Source of the DNA: Methylorubrum salsuginis
GTDB taxonomy: Bacteria; Pseudomonadota; Alphaproteobacteria; Rhizobiales; Beijerinckiaceae
Reading direction: 5' to 3'
DNA: 64,000 bases
Assembly (NCBI RefSeq): GCF_900114375.1
Contig: NZ_FOSV01000016.1
Coordinates: forward strand, 1 to 64,000
Shown piece by piece: positions 8,126 through 15,932 of the stretch (its first letter is position 1; every line of letters starts with the position of its first letter). The notes beneath the pieces are model-generated. The model was given only the letters and a program-made list of their open reading frames with translations. It searched no databases and was not told where the DNA came from. A program made the position numbers and the translations under genes.

Positions 8126-8379
8126 GGCCGATTCCCGTGCCGGTGACGTTGGAAACAAGGCGCCGCCGCGTCGGGGACGACGCAGCGGCGTGCGGGATGG
8201 TGGATACGGAGGTTTGTTCGCTGCGTCAAGACGTTTGCAGGACGCGAAATATCGGAAAATCCCTGCAAATCGAGAGGGTTGAGATTTAAGGTATCAGAAT
8301 ACCGTATCGATCGTCAGGTCCGCGCCTCCGTCTGCCCGGCGGCTGCGCCTCTGACGGCGGCTCGTGCAAATAGAAAAGC

Positions 8380-8415
8380 CCGCTGCGGCTTGCACCGGAG
8401 CGGGCTGGAGTTTGG
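8380..8415 (-). terminator. Intrinsic-terminator-like hairpin, minus orientation
   Basis: The stem pairs AGCCCGCT with AGCGGGCT around a GC-rich loop. Read on the minus strand it is followed by TTTTCTATTT, as an intrinsic terminator would be. On the plus strand there is no T-run. No annotated minus-strand gene ends here, so an unannotated RNA to the right is possible. Confidence 0.5.
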
Positions 8416-8924
8416 AGATTCGTCCCGTCCTGAACGGAACAACAAGATCAACGCGCCACCGCGCAATCTAATCCCGACCATTTCGGTCGATCGGGAGGGC
8501 GTGCGCGGCGGCACTATCGTGCTGCCGCAGGACCCGCCGGATCACCGGACACGCCGTCGCCGGAGAGCCAACGGGCATCCGATCCGATTCGCACGCGGTC
8601 AAGGCACCGCTTCGAGACGATCGGAAACTCCCAAATACGCGCTGAGGGTGCGAATCCTGCCCGATACCCGCGGAATCGCTTCGACTTGCACGGCGCCATG
8701 AGCAGGAAAATTCTTGATACGACGCTCAATTAAATTTGCGCCGCCTCCGGGAGGCACAGATTATTTTGCATCATCCATCCAGACCGCTCCATCGTTCGAC
8801 CCCGGTGTTTCCCTAGGAGAAAGGATGCGCAGTCCGCCTCGGACGACGATCCGTACGGATCGGGGCCGACTTTAATCCGTAAAATCTGATGTGCCGCTCG
8901 GAATTATTTCGCTTGCCGGCCTCA

Positions 8925-8936
8925 TTGGTATACCAA
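8925..8936. promoter_or_regulatory. Candidate GntR/FadR-type operator upstream of oxlT-like gene
   Basis: TTGGTATACCAA is a perfect 12-base palindrome in an AT-rich patch, about 137 bases upstream of the MFS carrier start. It fits the TNGTNNNACNA pattern known for the FadR (FCD) branch of GntR regulators, which often control organic-acid genes. The link to oxalate-type regulation is inference. Confidence 0.45.
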
Positions 8937-9072
8937 ATAATGCATGCCACGGCGGCCTCGGGGGCATCCCTTGCGGGACCTGGACCTTGGCAGCCGAACC
9001 AAGTGCGGCGAAAGTTCATCACGTCAAACGAGTCAGGCCGAAGTGTCGAAGCCTGATCGAGGGAGAGCGCCC

Positions 9073-10374
9073 ATGGCAACGTCCTCTATCGCCCCAGATA
9101 GACCCGTTACATCATCGAATCGTTGGTTGCAGATCGTCCTCGGCGTCGCCTGCATGGTGGCGGCCGCCAACATCCAATACGCCTGGACGCTGTTCGTCCC
9201 CGAGATCCAGAAGACCTTCGGGTGGGATCGCGCGGCGATCCAGGTCGCGTTCACGATCTTCGTCGTCGTCCAGACCTGGCTCACCCCGATCGAAGGATAC
9301 TTCATCGACAAGTACGGCCCGAGCCGCGTCGTCATGTTCGGCGGCTTCATGACCGGCCTGGCCTGGGTCGTGAACTCCTACGCCACCTCGCTCACCGGCT
9401 TCTATGTCGGCGCCATCCTCGGCGGCATCGGCGTCGGTTGCGTCTACGCCACCTGCATCAACAACGCCCTCAAGTGGTTCCCGGACAAGCGCGGTCTGGC
9501 GGTCGGTCTCACGGCGGGCGGCTACGGCGCCGGCTCGGCCCTGACCATCCTGCCGATCGCCAAGATGATCGACGCGGGCAGCTACGCTCAGGCGTTCTTC
9601 ATGTTCGGCCTGATCCAGGGCTCGGTGATCATCGCCGCGTCGATCTTCATGCGCGGTCCGCAGAAGGACGAGGTGAAGTTCTCCAGCAAGGTGCTGCAGA
9701 GCCGCCGCGACTACACCCTCGGCGAGGCCCTCTCGACCCCGGTGTTCTGGGTCATGATGGTCATGTTCACCTGCACGGTGACCGGCGGCCTGATGGCGGT
9801 GGCGCAGCTCGGCGTGATCGCGCAGGACCTGGGCGTGAAGAACTTCCAGGTGAACCTGTACTTCTTCGCCATGGCCGCCCTGCCCTTCGCCCTCATGCTC
9901 GACCGCATCATGAACGGCATCTCGCGTCCGCTGTTCGGCTTCATCTCCGACCGGATCGGCCGCGAGAAGACGATGTTCATCGCCTTCGCGATGGAAGGCA
10001 TCGGCATCGTGGCGCTCGGCTACTTCGGCTCGAACCCCTGGGCCTTCGTGATCCTCTCGGGCATCGTGTTCCTGGCCTGGGGTGAAGTCTACTCGCTCTT
10101 CAGCGCCACCGCCGCGGACACCTTCGGCTCGAAGCATATCGGCAAGATCTACGGCGTGCTCTACTGCGCCAAGGGCCTCGCTGCGCTCTTCGTCCCGGTC
10201 GGCAACATCCTGATGCAGGCCACCGGCACTTGGGCGACCGTACTCTACACCGTGGCGATCCTCGACCTGATCGCGGCCTTCCTCGCCATCGCGGTCCTGC
10301 GGCCGATGCTGAAGCAGCACCACGCGGCCAACGAGGCCAAGATGGCCCGCACCCCGGCGCTTGCCACGGCCTGA
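9073..10374 (+). CDS. OxlT-like MFS transporter (oxalate/formate antiporter family)
   Basis: The 433-residue product has twelve membrane segments and matches the oxalate/formate antiporter group of the major facilitator superfamily: NRWLQIVLGVACM at TM1, IQYAWTLFVPEIQ, and the loop GYFIDKYGPSR after TM2. The residues that bind dicarboxylate in OxlT appear conserved: Arg in ISRPLFGF near 282 and Lys in YCAKGLAALF near 363. Function is thus probably uptake or exchange of oxalate or a related small carboxylate. The ATG (MATSSIAPDRP) was chosen by homology; the frame is open upstream. It is monocistronic, with a long regulated upstream region and a strong terminator. Confidence 0.85.
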   Translation: MATSSIAPDRPVTSSNRWLQIVLGVACMVAAANIQYAWTLFVPEIQKTFGWDRAAIQVAFTIFVVVQTWLTPIEGYFIDKYGPSRVVMFGGFMTGLAWVVNSYATSLTGFYVGAILGGIGVGCVYATCINNALKWFPDKRGLAVGLTAGGYGAGSALTILPIAKMIDAGSYAQAFFMFGLIQGSVIIAASIFMRGPQKDEVKFSSKVLQSRRDYTLGEALSTPVFWVMMVMFTCTVTGGLMAVAQLGVIAQDLGVKNFQVNLYFFAMAALPFALMLDRIMNGISRPLFGFISDRIGREKTMFIAFAMEGIGIVALGYFGSNPWAFVILSGIVFLAWGEVYSLFSATAADTFGSKHIGKIYGVLYCAKGLAALFVPVGNILMQATGTWATVLYTVAILDLIAAFLAIAVLRPMLKQHHAANEAKMARTPALATA

Positions 10375-10399
10375 GCCTGAGCGAGCACCGAAACCGGAA

Positions 10400-10428
10400 G
10401 GCCCCGCCGGAAACGGCGGGGCCTTTTC
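10400..10428 (+). terminator. Intrinsic terminator after the MFS carrier gene
   Basis: GGCCCCGCC and GGCGGGGCC form a nine-base GC stem around GGAAAC, followed by TTTTCGT, starting about 25 bases after the stop codon. Confidence 0.9.
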
Positions 10429-10442
10429 GTATTCTGAGGGGA

Positions 10443-10610
10443 TCAGGCGGCGAGCTTGGCGGCGAAGCTGGCGCCGCTCTCGGACGGGCTCAGCCGGCCG
10501 CCCGCGAGGGTCGCGTCGCTCGCCGGGGTCAGCCGATCCGCCATGGCGATGACCAGCGCGATGTTGGCGGCGGCGGCGGTGACGACGAGGAGGGCGATCA
10601 TCGGAGACAT
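10443..10610 (-). CDS. Small single-pass membrane protein
   Basis: A 55-residue open frame beginning MSPMIALLVVTAAAANIALVI, one hydrophobic helix, followed by a short Ser/Ala-rich tail ending AAKLAA. A second in-frame ATG three codons later (10601) is an alternative start. Coding composition is acceptable, and the frame ends just after the carrier-gene terminator. I recognise no family. Confidence 0.5.
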   Translation of the reverse strand: MSPMIALLVVTAAAANIALVIAMADRLTPASDATLAGGRLSPSESGASFAAKLAA

Positions 10611-10962
10611 CCGTTCGGTGGGTGTGTTGCGTTGCGAGAGAAATGCCACCGAACGAGCGTATCTGGTATGCCACACGCCACATTCTGGATATGTGTTGAG
10701 CGCATAGCGAGTCCCGTTTGTGTCGGTCCGAGGCACTTTTGTGCATGACTGGGCATCCTGCCTCGCCTCGGGGGCTGCGGCAGCCATCAACTCTGCATCT
10801 TCTTGCAAAGCGGGCTGCCGGACGATGTCGGGCCGGGCTCGTCGCCGATATCGGAATTGCCGCGCAAGAAGCGGGATGCGTCCTCGCCTGCCGAGGCGCA
10901 CAAGGTTTTCGTGAGATCGGCGTCAGGGGGCGCCGATCCGGATCGAAGCCGGAGCGACCGCG
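10611..10962. other. Intergenic region upstream of ada
   Basis: No gene seen. The stretch 10640-10740 is less GC-rich and probably carries the promoters of the small minus-strand gene and of ada. I found no clear Ada box. Confidence 0.5.
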
Positions 10963-12045
10963 ATGCATAGCCCCGAGAGCGACATCGCCCGTTCGTCGCA
11001 GGACGACGTTCTATGGACGGCGCTCGCCGCCCGCGATGCCGCGGCCGACGGCCGCTTCGTCTACGCGGTGCGGACGACCGGCGTCTATTGCCGTCCGAGC
11101 TGCTCGGCGCGCCGGCCCAACCGGGAGAACGTGAGCTTCCACGCCTCCTGCTCGGACGCCGAGGCCGCGGGGTTTCGCCCGTGCCGCCGGTGCCGCCCGA
11201 ACGAGCCCTCCCGGGCCGAGCGGCAGGCCGAGGCCGTGGCCCGCGCCTGCCGCCTGATCGAGGAGGCCGAGGCAGTCCCTTCCCTCGACGCCCTGGCGGA
11301 GGAGGTCGGGATGAGCCCGTTCCACTTCCATCGGGTGTTTCGCACGGTCACCGGCATCACGCCCAAGACCTACGCCGCCGCGCAGCGGGCCGAGCGCGTC
11401 GCCGCCGGCCTGCGTGAAGCGGATACGGTGACCCAGGCGCTCTACGAGGCCGGTTACGCGGCCCCCAGCCGCTTCTATGCCGGCGCGACGGAGCGGCTCG
11501 GCATGACGCCCAACGCCTACCGCAAGGGTGGGCTCGGCGCCCGCATCCGCTTCGCGGTGGCGCCCTGCGCGCTCGGGGCGGTTCTCGTCGCGGCGAGCGA
11601 GCGGGGAGTCTGTGCGATCCTGCTCGGCGACGAGCCCGAAGCGCTGACGCAGGAGCTCCGGCAGCGCTTTCCCGGTGCCGCGCTGTCGCCGGGCGATGCC
11701 GCCTTCGCCGAATGGGTCGCGCAGGTGGTCGGCCTCGTCGAGGTCCCGGCTCGCGGTCTCGATCTGCCCCTCGATATCGGCGGCACCGCCTTCCAGCAGC
11801 GGGTCTGGGCGGCGCTCCGGGCGATCCCGCTGGGCACGACCGCGACCTATGCCGACATCGCCCGCGCCATCGGCGCCCCCGCCGCGGTGCGCGCCGTCGC
11901 GCTGGCCTGCGGCGCCAACCGGCTCGCAGTGGCGATCCCGTGCCATCGCGTGGTGCGCTCGGACGGCGCCCTGTCGGGCTATCGTTGGGGCGTTGCCCGC
12001 AAGCGTGCCCTGCTCACCCGCGAAGGCGTGCCCGATCCGGAGTGA
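10963..12045 (+). CDS. ada: Ada: methyl-DNA repair protein and transcriptional activator
   Basis: The 360-residue product has the full Ada architecture. The N-terminal zinc domain has Cys43, Cys47, Cys74 and Cys77 (VYCRPSC and RPCRRC) and repairs methylphosphotriesters. It is followed by an AraC-type helix-turn-helix (DALAEEVGMSPFHFHRVFR, near 108) and a C-terminal O6-methylguanine methyltransferase with the IPCHRVVR motif (acceptor Cys near 327). After methyl transfer to Cys43 the protein would activate alkylation-repair genes including itself. No alkB or alkA is adjacent. Its 3' end overlaps the converging acyltransferase gene by 32 bases. Confidence 0.95.
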   Translation: MHSPESDIARSSQDDVLWTALAARDAAADGRFVYAVRTTGVYCRPSCSARRPNRENVSFHASCSDAEAAGFRPCRRCRPNEPSRAERQAEAVARACRLIEEAEAVPSLDALAEEVGMSPFHFHRVFRTVTGITPKTYAAAQRAERVAAGLREADTVTQALYEAGYAAPSRFYAGATERLGMTPNAYRKGGLGARIRFAVAPCALGAVLVAASERGVCAILLGDEPEALTQELRQRFPGAALSPGDAAFAEWVAQVVGLVEVPARGLDLPLDIGGTAFQQRVWAALRAIPLGTTATYADIARAIGAPAAVRAVALACGANRLAVAIPCHRVVRSDGALSGYRWGVARKRALLTREGVPDPE

Positions 12046-13048
12046 GGCCGAGGGCGTCCCCGACGTTTCGTCCTCCGAGCCGGCGCAGCACCGGTTTCTC
12101 GAACAGAAGGTGATAGAGCACGCCGACCCCGATCCCGAGCGCGGCGCACAGGGCGAGGCTGGCCGGCCAGGCGTTCAGCGCCTCGAACCGCGCCGCGATC
12201 CGCGCGCCCAACGAAGCCAGGGGATTGTGGACGAGGTAGATCGCGTACGAGCTGTTTCCGAGCAGCATCAGCCAGGGCGGCGCCGTGAGGCGACCCTGTG
12301 CCTCCATCCGGACGAGGCCCGGCAGCACGAGCGCGAGCGACAGCCCGAACCAGACCCGCATGTGTCCTTCGCTCCCCAGCCAGAGCAGGGAGGCCGCGCT
12401 GCCGAGCACCCCGAGAGCCAGGAGTGCGAACAGCGAACGCGACGGCAGGGACCGGGCCGCGACGGCGGCGAGCAGGCCGGCGATGAATTCGAGGTTGATG
12501 GGGGCCAGCACGATGCCCCCGGCGCCCATGATCCACCCGCCGACGACGATGAGGGCTGCCCAGACGGCGATGATCGGCGCGAAAGCGCGCGTGACGAAGA
12601 AGGTGAGAAAGACGCCGTAGAACAGCATCTCGTGCGTCAGGGTCCAGGCGACCGAGAGGGCCGGCGGGGCCGTCGTCGGGATCAGCGTCAGGGAACTGAG
12701 CAGGCTCCAGTCCCGGGCGCTGGCCGAGAGGCCCGGCAGCAGGGTGTAGAGGATCACCAGTCCCAAAGAGATCGGAAGATACGGGATGTAGATGCGTCGC
12801 AGCCGTTTCCTGGCGTAGCTCCAGGCGGCGGCTCGATTGCGGTCATCGTCGCCGTGGGCGTGCATGATGATGAAGCCGCTCAGGACGAAGAAGAAATCCA
12901 CGCCCCGAAAGCCGTTCTCCACGATGACGGCGAGGCCATGCGGCACCGGTTGCACGAAATCCTGGGTCGCCACCAGCGAATGGTGCAGCAGGACGGCGAT
13001 CGCCGCGACGGCGCGGCCGGCCTGGAGAACGGTGATCGTCGGTCTCAT
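12014..13048 (-). CDS. Acyltransferase 3 family membrane protein (OafA-like)
   Basis: The 344-residue product has about ten membrane segments and the acyltransferase-3 signature: an N-terminal ITVLQAGRAVAAIAVLLHHS with the conserved His, then GFRGVDFFFVLSGFIIMH near residue 47. Such enzymes O-acylate surface polysaccharides or other extracytoplasmic glycans from acyl donors. There is no C-terminal SGNH domain, so it is the short form. I chose the ATG at 13048 because the fold begins there; the frame runs open upstream through non-homologous sequence. It stands alone, with no glycan genes nearby, so the acceptor is unknown. Confidence 0.85.
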   Translation of the reverse strand: MRPTITVLQAGRAVAAIAVLLHHSLVATQDFVQPVPHGLAVIVENGFRGVDFFFVLSGFIIMHAHGDDDRNRAAAWSYARKRLRRIYIPYLPISLGLVILYTLLPGLSASARDWSLLSSLTLIPTTAPPALSVAWTLTHEMLFYGVFLTFFVTRAFAPIIAVWAALIVVGGWIMGAGGIVLAPINLEFIAGLLAAVAARSLPSRSLFALLALGVLGSAASLLWLGSEGHMRVWFGLSLALVLPGLVRMEAQGRLTAPPWLMLLGNSSYAIYLVHNPLASLGARIAARFEALNAWPASLALCAALGIGVGVLYHLLFEKPVLRRLGGRNVGDALGLTPDRARLRG

Positions 13049-13411
13049 GATCCTTCCAGGCCCCGCCCGGCGTGATGGCCCGTGCGTGCGCCCCGAGCAA
13101 GGGGTGGCTTCGCCACGGTCCCTATGAATTTCGTTCAAGTGCCTAAAGAACAAGAGATTTTTGGAAGATGGCTGCGCTGTTCGCACCGAGGCGCCGCACT
13201 CGGCACGCCCGTCGCGGCGAAGCCGGCCGCAGGGACCAACGGCCGAAATATATGATGTATTAGTCATATTGATCGGCCATAAACGGTCGTTCAGATCATA
13301 AATTCGGCACCCGAGGCGGTCTCGGCGCGAAGCCGCCATCGCCGTGGCTACCGCGCCGGCGAAGCGCTTCGCCCGCACCCGACCGAGGGATGCGACACAG
13401 ACCGGCCGCGG
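13049..13411. other. Divergent intergenic region
   Basis: No gene seen. An AT-rich patch at about 13235-13310 (ATATATGATGTATTAGTCAT and surroundings) probably contains the divergent promoters of the acyltransferase and the recombinase-like gene. Confidence 0.5.
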
Positions 13412-14125
13412 ATGTCTTCGAATCTGTTCGTTTCCTACCTCCGTCCGGTTCCGTCCGCGCAGGGCTCGTCGGCTGCGGAAACCCAACGGGCCGTGATCGC
13501 CCGCCACCTCGGCCGGCACGGGCGTCTCGTGGCCGAAATCGTCGATCGGAACCTGGGCGACGAAGGTCGGCCCGACCTCAGCGCCGCATTGGCGCTGTGC
13601 CGCCGGCACGGCGCCACGCTGCTCATGGCCGAGCTCGGTGCCTGGGGCGACGATCCGGCTTTCCTGCGCGATCTCGGCCACCGCTTGCGCCGGTCGAGCC
13701 TGCGCTTTGCCGCTCTCGACCGGCCCGAGGCCAGCGAGCTGACGCTCGGCATCATGGCGGCGGTCGCCGAGGCCGAGGAGCGTCTCGGCGTGGTGCGCAC
13801 CGCCGAGACGATGGCCCGGCGCCGCGACTTCTACGCCCGCTTCACCGCCGAGCGCCGCAGGAAGGCCGCGGCTGAAAGCGGCGGGCCCCTCGCCCTGGGC
13901 TACGGACGTCCGCTGTCGGAGAGCCGTGGCCCCGGCACGGCGCGCAGCCGCGAGCGGGCGGAGCACGTAGCACCGATTCTCACCGAAATTCGCGCCGCGG
14001 GCGCCGAGACGCTGGAGCAGGTCGCCAACGCCCTCAACGCCCTGGGCATCCCGGCCGCCAGGGGAAACCGCTGGTACCCGATGCAGGTGACCCGCATCGA
14101 GAAGCGCCTCGCCGCCGTGGACTGA
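13412..14125 (+). CDS. Serine-recombinase-like protein lacking the catalytic serine
   Basis: A 237-residue protein resembling the large serine recombinases over two blocks. The N-terminal part has SYLRPVPSAQGSSAAETQRAV, aligned with the usual YLRVSTxxQ...EAQ start of resolvases, and ELTLGIMAAVAEAEERL near 110, the usual helix E. The C-terminal part has ANALNALGIPAARG, the typical recombinase-domain motif. The catalytic Ser of RVS is not conserved (RPV here) and the zinc-ribbon end is missing, so strand exchange is unlikely. It may be a decayed integrase or a repurposed DNA-binding protein. The flanking genes are small and unknown. Confidence 0.6.
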   Translation: MSSNLFVSYLRPVPSAQGSSAAETQRAVIARHLGRHGRLVAEIVDRNLGDEGRPDLSAALALCRRHGATLLMAELGAWGDDPAFLRDLGHRLRRSSLRFAALDRPEASELTLGIMAAVAEAEERLGVVRTAETMARRRDFYARFTAERRRKAAAESGGPLALGYGRPLSESRGPGTARSRERAEHVAPILTEIRAAGAETLEQVANALNALGIPAARGNRWYPMQVTRIEKRLAAVD

Positions 14126-14198
14126 GCGGCTCCTTTCCCCTCACCCTCGCGCATCCGTCTTCCCTGGCCTATGATCCCGCCAGGAGGAGCATCGACCC

Positions 14199-14414
14199 AT
14201 GCGCTACACCGTACACTGGACCGCTCCGGCGGGATCGTCGTCCATCGAGCCGCACGCCGTCGGGGTCCGCGCGGCGGAGCGGGCCATGACGTTCGCCAGC
14301 ATGGGCGCCTCGGACGTCTACGTGGAAACGGAGGATGGCCGTGTCTTTCGCGCGCCCGCGCAGATGGCGGCCCTCGTTCAATACGCCCAGGACGCCGACG
14401 GCGAGCGGCACTGA
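14199..14414 (+). CDS. Small protein of unknown function
   Basis: A 71-residue open frame preceded by a strong AGGAGGA ribosome site eight bases before the ATG. The sequence MRYTVHWTAPAGSSS with a later GASDVYVETEDGRVFRAPAQ looks like a small beta-alpha-beta domain; it has no signal peptide or membrane helix. I recognise no family. It lies 73 bp after the recombinase-like gene in the same direction. Confidence 0.65.
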   Translation: MRYTVHWTAPAGSSSIEPHAVGVRAAERAMTFASMGASDVYVETEDGRVFRAPAQMAALVQYAQDADGERH

Positions 14415-14488
14415 GGCTGATCGCGGGCTCGCGCCGGGCCCGTGAGGCTTTCGAGGCAGGCCGGCGGGGGAGCCGAAGCGAAAGCCCC

Positions 14489-14525
14489 GGTCCGAAAGGT
14501 GGTGTCCGGCCGTCTGAAACGGACG
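14489..14525. repeat. Degenerate REP-like palindrome
   Basis: CCGGTCCGAAAGGTGGTGTC and the following CCGGCCGTCTGAAACGGACG keep the left core of the window's REP-like family but have a changed right arm. It lies between two convergent small genes. Confidence 0.5.
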
Positions 14526-14563
14526 CTTCTCGCTCGGCGCCGCGGTGACGGGGCGAGCCCGGG

Positions 14564-14776
14564 CTATCGCGCCTCCGGCCCCATCAGCTGCCACTCGAAC
14601 ACGAGCTGGCGCAATCGGTCCTGGGCGGCCCGGCGGGCCTCGTCGAAGGTCGCGTAGGTCTGCGGGCCGTGGCGCCGCGGTGTCCCCTTTTCGAGGATCG
14701 AGCAGACGTAACGGTCCGGCACGCGCCAGCACGGCCTGACGTCGATCGAATAGGGATGCGTGGTCCGCTCGGCCAT
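14564..14776 (-). CDS. Small protein of unknown function
   Basis: A 70-residue basic protein beginning MAERTTHPYSIDVRPCWRVPDRYVCSI, with a helical segment TFDEARRAAQDRLRQLVFEWQ. The layout (short beta part, then an amphipathic helix) resembles small domains that act on sequence context, but I recognise no family. An in-frame ATG at 14800 is an alternative start. It has no signal peptide. Confidence 0.6.
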   Translation of the reverse strand: MAERTTHPYSIDVRPCWRVPDRYVCSILEKGTPRRHGPQTYATFDEARRAAQDRLRQLVFEWQLMGPEAR

Positions 14777-14863
14777 GCGCCGGTTGTGCCATGGCGCCAT
14801 CGCGGAACCAAGCGAGGCCGGAACGGCCCGATCCCTCGAGCCGATCACGATTCCTCGGGGCGG

Positions 14864-15172
14864 CTACGCGTCCTCCGCGTCCTGCGCCGGGCGCAGGGAG
14901 CGCTCCAGCGTCTCCAGCACGGTGTTGGCGAGCGCCGCGTCGGGATCGTCCCGGAACAGGGCGTCGCGCAGCATGGCGAGATAGCCCTCCAGCCGTTCGT
15001 CGTAATGGTCGGAATCGATCGAGCGTAGCACGCTCGCCAGGAACCCGACCGCCATCTGGTGGGCCACCTGCTTGGCGCCGAGATCGGCCACGCTCTCGGC
15101 GAGGTTGGTCACCGCCGCATCGTGCCGGGCGCTGACGGCGGCGAGCGCCGCGATTTGCTGGTTCACTTCCAT
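14864..15172 (-). CDS. Helical protein of unknown function
   Basis: A 102-residue, largely helical and acidic protein: MEVNQQIAALAAVSARHDAAVTNLAES suggests a coiled-coil start, followed by a helix HQMAVGFLASVLRSID and an Asp/Glu-rich end. No signal peptide, no cysteines. It is 12 bp downstream of mntR on the same strand, so it may be co-transcribed with the regulator, but I see no link to metal biology in the sequence. Confidence 0.65.
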   Translation of the reverse strand: MEVNQQIAALAAVSARHDAAVTNLAESVADLGAKQVAHQMAVGFLASVLRSIDSDHYDERLEGYLAMLRDALFRDDPDAALANTVLETLERSLRPAQDAEDA

Positions 15173-15184
15173 CCGGCTCCTCCC

Positions 15185-15655
15185 TCAGGACCCGAGTCGC
15201 GCGTCGGCGAAGCGGCGGAACGCGTCCAGAGTCTCGGCGCTGACATGGTGCTCTATGCCCTCCGCGTCGCGCCGCGCCGTCTCGGCGCTGACGCCGAGCG
15301 CGCAGAGGAAGCGCTCGACGATGCGGTGGCGCTCCCGCGACTGCTCCGCCAGGGCTTGGCCCGCGGCGGTGAGGAACACGCCGCGATAGGGCCGCTGCTG
15401 CACGAGGCCCTCTTCGGCCAGCCGCTTGAGCATCTTGGCCACCGTCGGCTGGGCGACGCCGAGGCGCGCGGCGATGTCGACCTGGCGCGCCTCGCCGCCG
15501 TCGCCGATCAGGTCGGCGATCAGCTCGACGTAATCTTCCACGAGTTCCAGCCGCCGCGCCTCGCGCGCTTGGCGGAAGCTCTCGACATGGACCTCCGGAT
15601 CGACCAGCGGCGACCCGTCACCGGGGCCTGCGGTCTCGCGCGGCGATTCCTGCAT
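15185..15655 (-). CDS. mntR: MntR, manganese-responsive DtxR-family repressor
   Basis: The 156-residue product matches the Escherichia coli type of MntR (155 residues). It has an N-terminal extension followed by ESFRQAREARRLELVEDYVELIADLI, a winged helix with RQVDIAARLGVAQPTVAKMLKRL (about 57-79), and a dimerisation domain with the metal-ligand pattern HRIVERFLCALGV and AEGIEHHVS. With Mn2+ bound it should repress transport genes. It is divergent from mntH, and the MntR-box palindrome at 15800-15817 lies between them, which supports the identification strongly. Confidence 0.92.
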   Translation of the reverse strand: MQESPRETAGPGDGSPLVDPEVHVESFRQAREARRLELVEDYVELIADLIGDGGEARQVDIAARLGVAQPTVAKMLKRLAEEGLVQQRPYRGVFLTAAGQALAEQSRERHRIVERFLCALGVSAETARRDAEGIEHHVSAETLDAFRRFADARLGS

Positions 15656-15799
15656 GATGGACGGCGCTCTCCTGACCAGCGGCTGCTTCGGCTGCGGCGG
15701 AACGGCCGCACCGTCCGCCCTCTCTAACGCAAGCCGGGGCGAAGCGGGAATCCTATCGGCCCCTCGGCGACGCCCCTTGATGAAAGCATCGGCGCGCCT

Positions 15800-15817
15800 T
15801 TATAGCTAAGGCTATAA
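15800..15817. promoter_or_regulatory. MntR box between mntR and mntH
   Basis: TTATAGCTAAGGCTATAA is an inverted repeat (TTATAGC, spacer TAAG, GCTATAA). It shares the core ATAGC-n-AAGGCTAT with the known E. coli MntR box. It lies 145 bp upstream of mntR and 116 bp upstream of mntH in the divergent promoter region, so it could control both. Confidence 0.85.
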
Positions 15818-15932
15818 CAGGGCGCGGCCTCAGCCGGCGCGCTTGCAGGTCGAACTCGGCCCGACCCTCTCGCCCTCTCCCGTTCGGGGCGCGGCCGGGG
15901 GGGGACGACAGGATTTCAGGGCGCCGCCGCGC

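Larger units (their letters stand above)
8126..9072. other. Long intergenic region between rplM and the MFS carrier gene
   Basis: I find no convincing protein gene in these 947 bases. The region should hold the divergent promoters of rplM and oxlT. It contains a small GGTAT/ATACC hairpin (8290-8303), a minus-oriented terminator-like hairpin (8380-8415), AT-rich patches near 8725-8770 and 8880-8940, and a perfect TTGGTATACCAA palindrome (8925-8936). Short open frames here have poor composition and no family resemblance. Confidence 0.6.

Noticed and set aside
8279..8701. A 140-codon plus-strand frame in the rplM-oxlT gap
   Set aside because: It reads through the terminator-like hairpin, has no ribosome site or recognisable domain, and its composition looks random.
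10664..10673. TGGTATGCCA, close to the TTGGTATACCAA palindrome
   Set aside because: The symmetry is broken in the centre and it lies between unrelated genes, so a second GntR operator is not supported.
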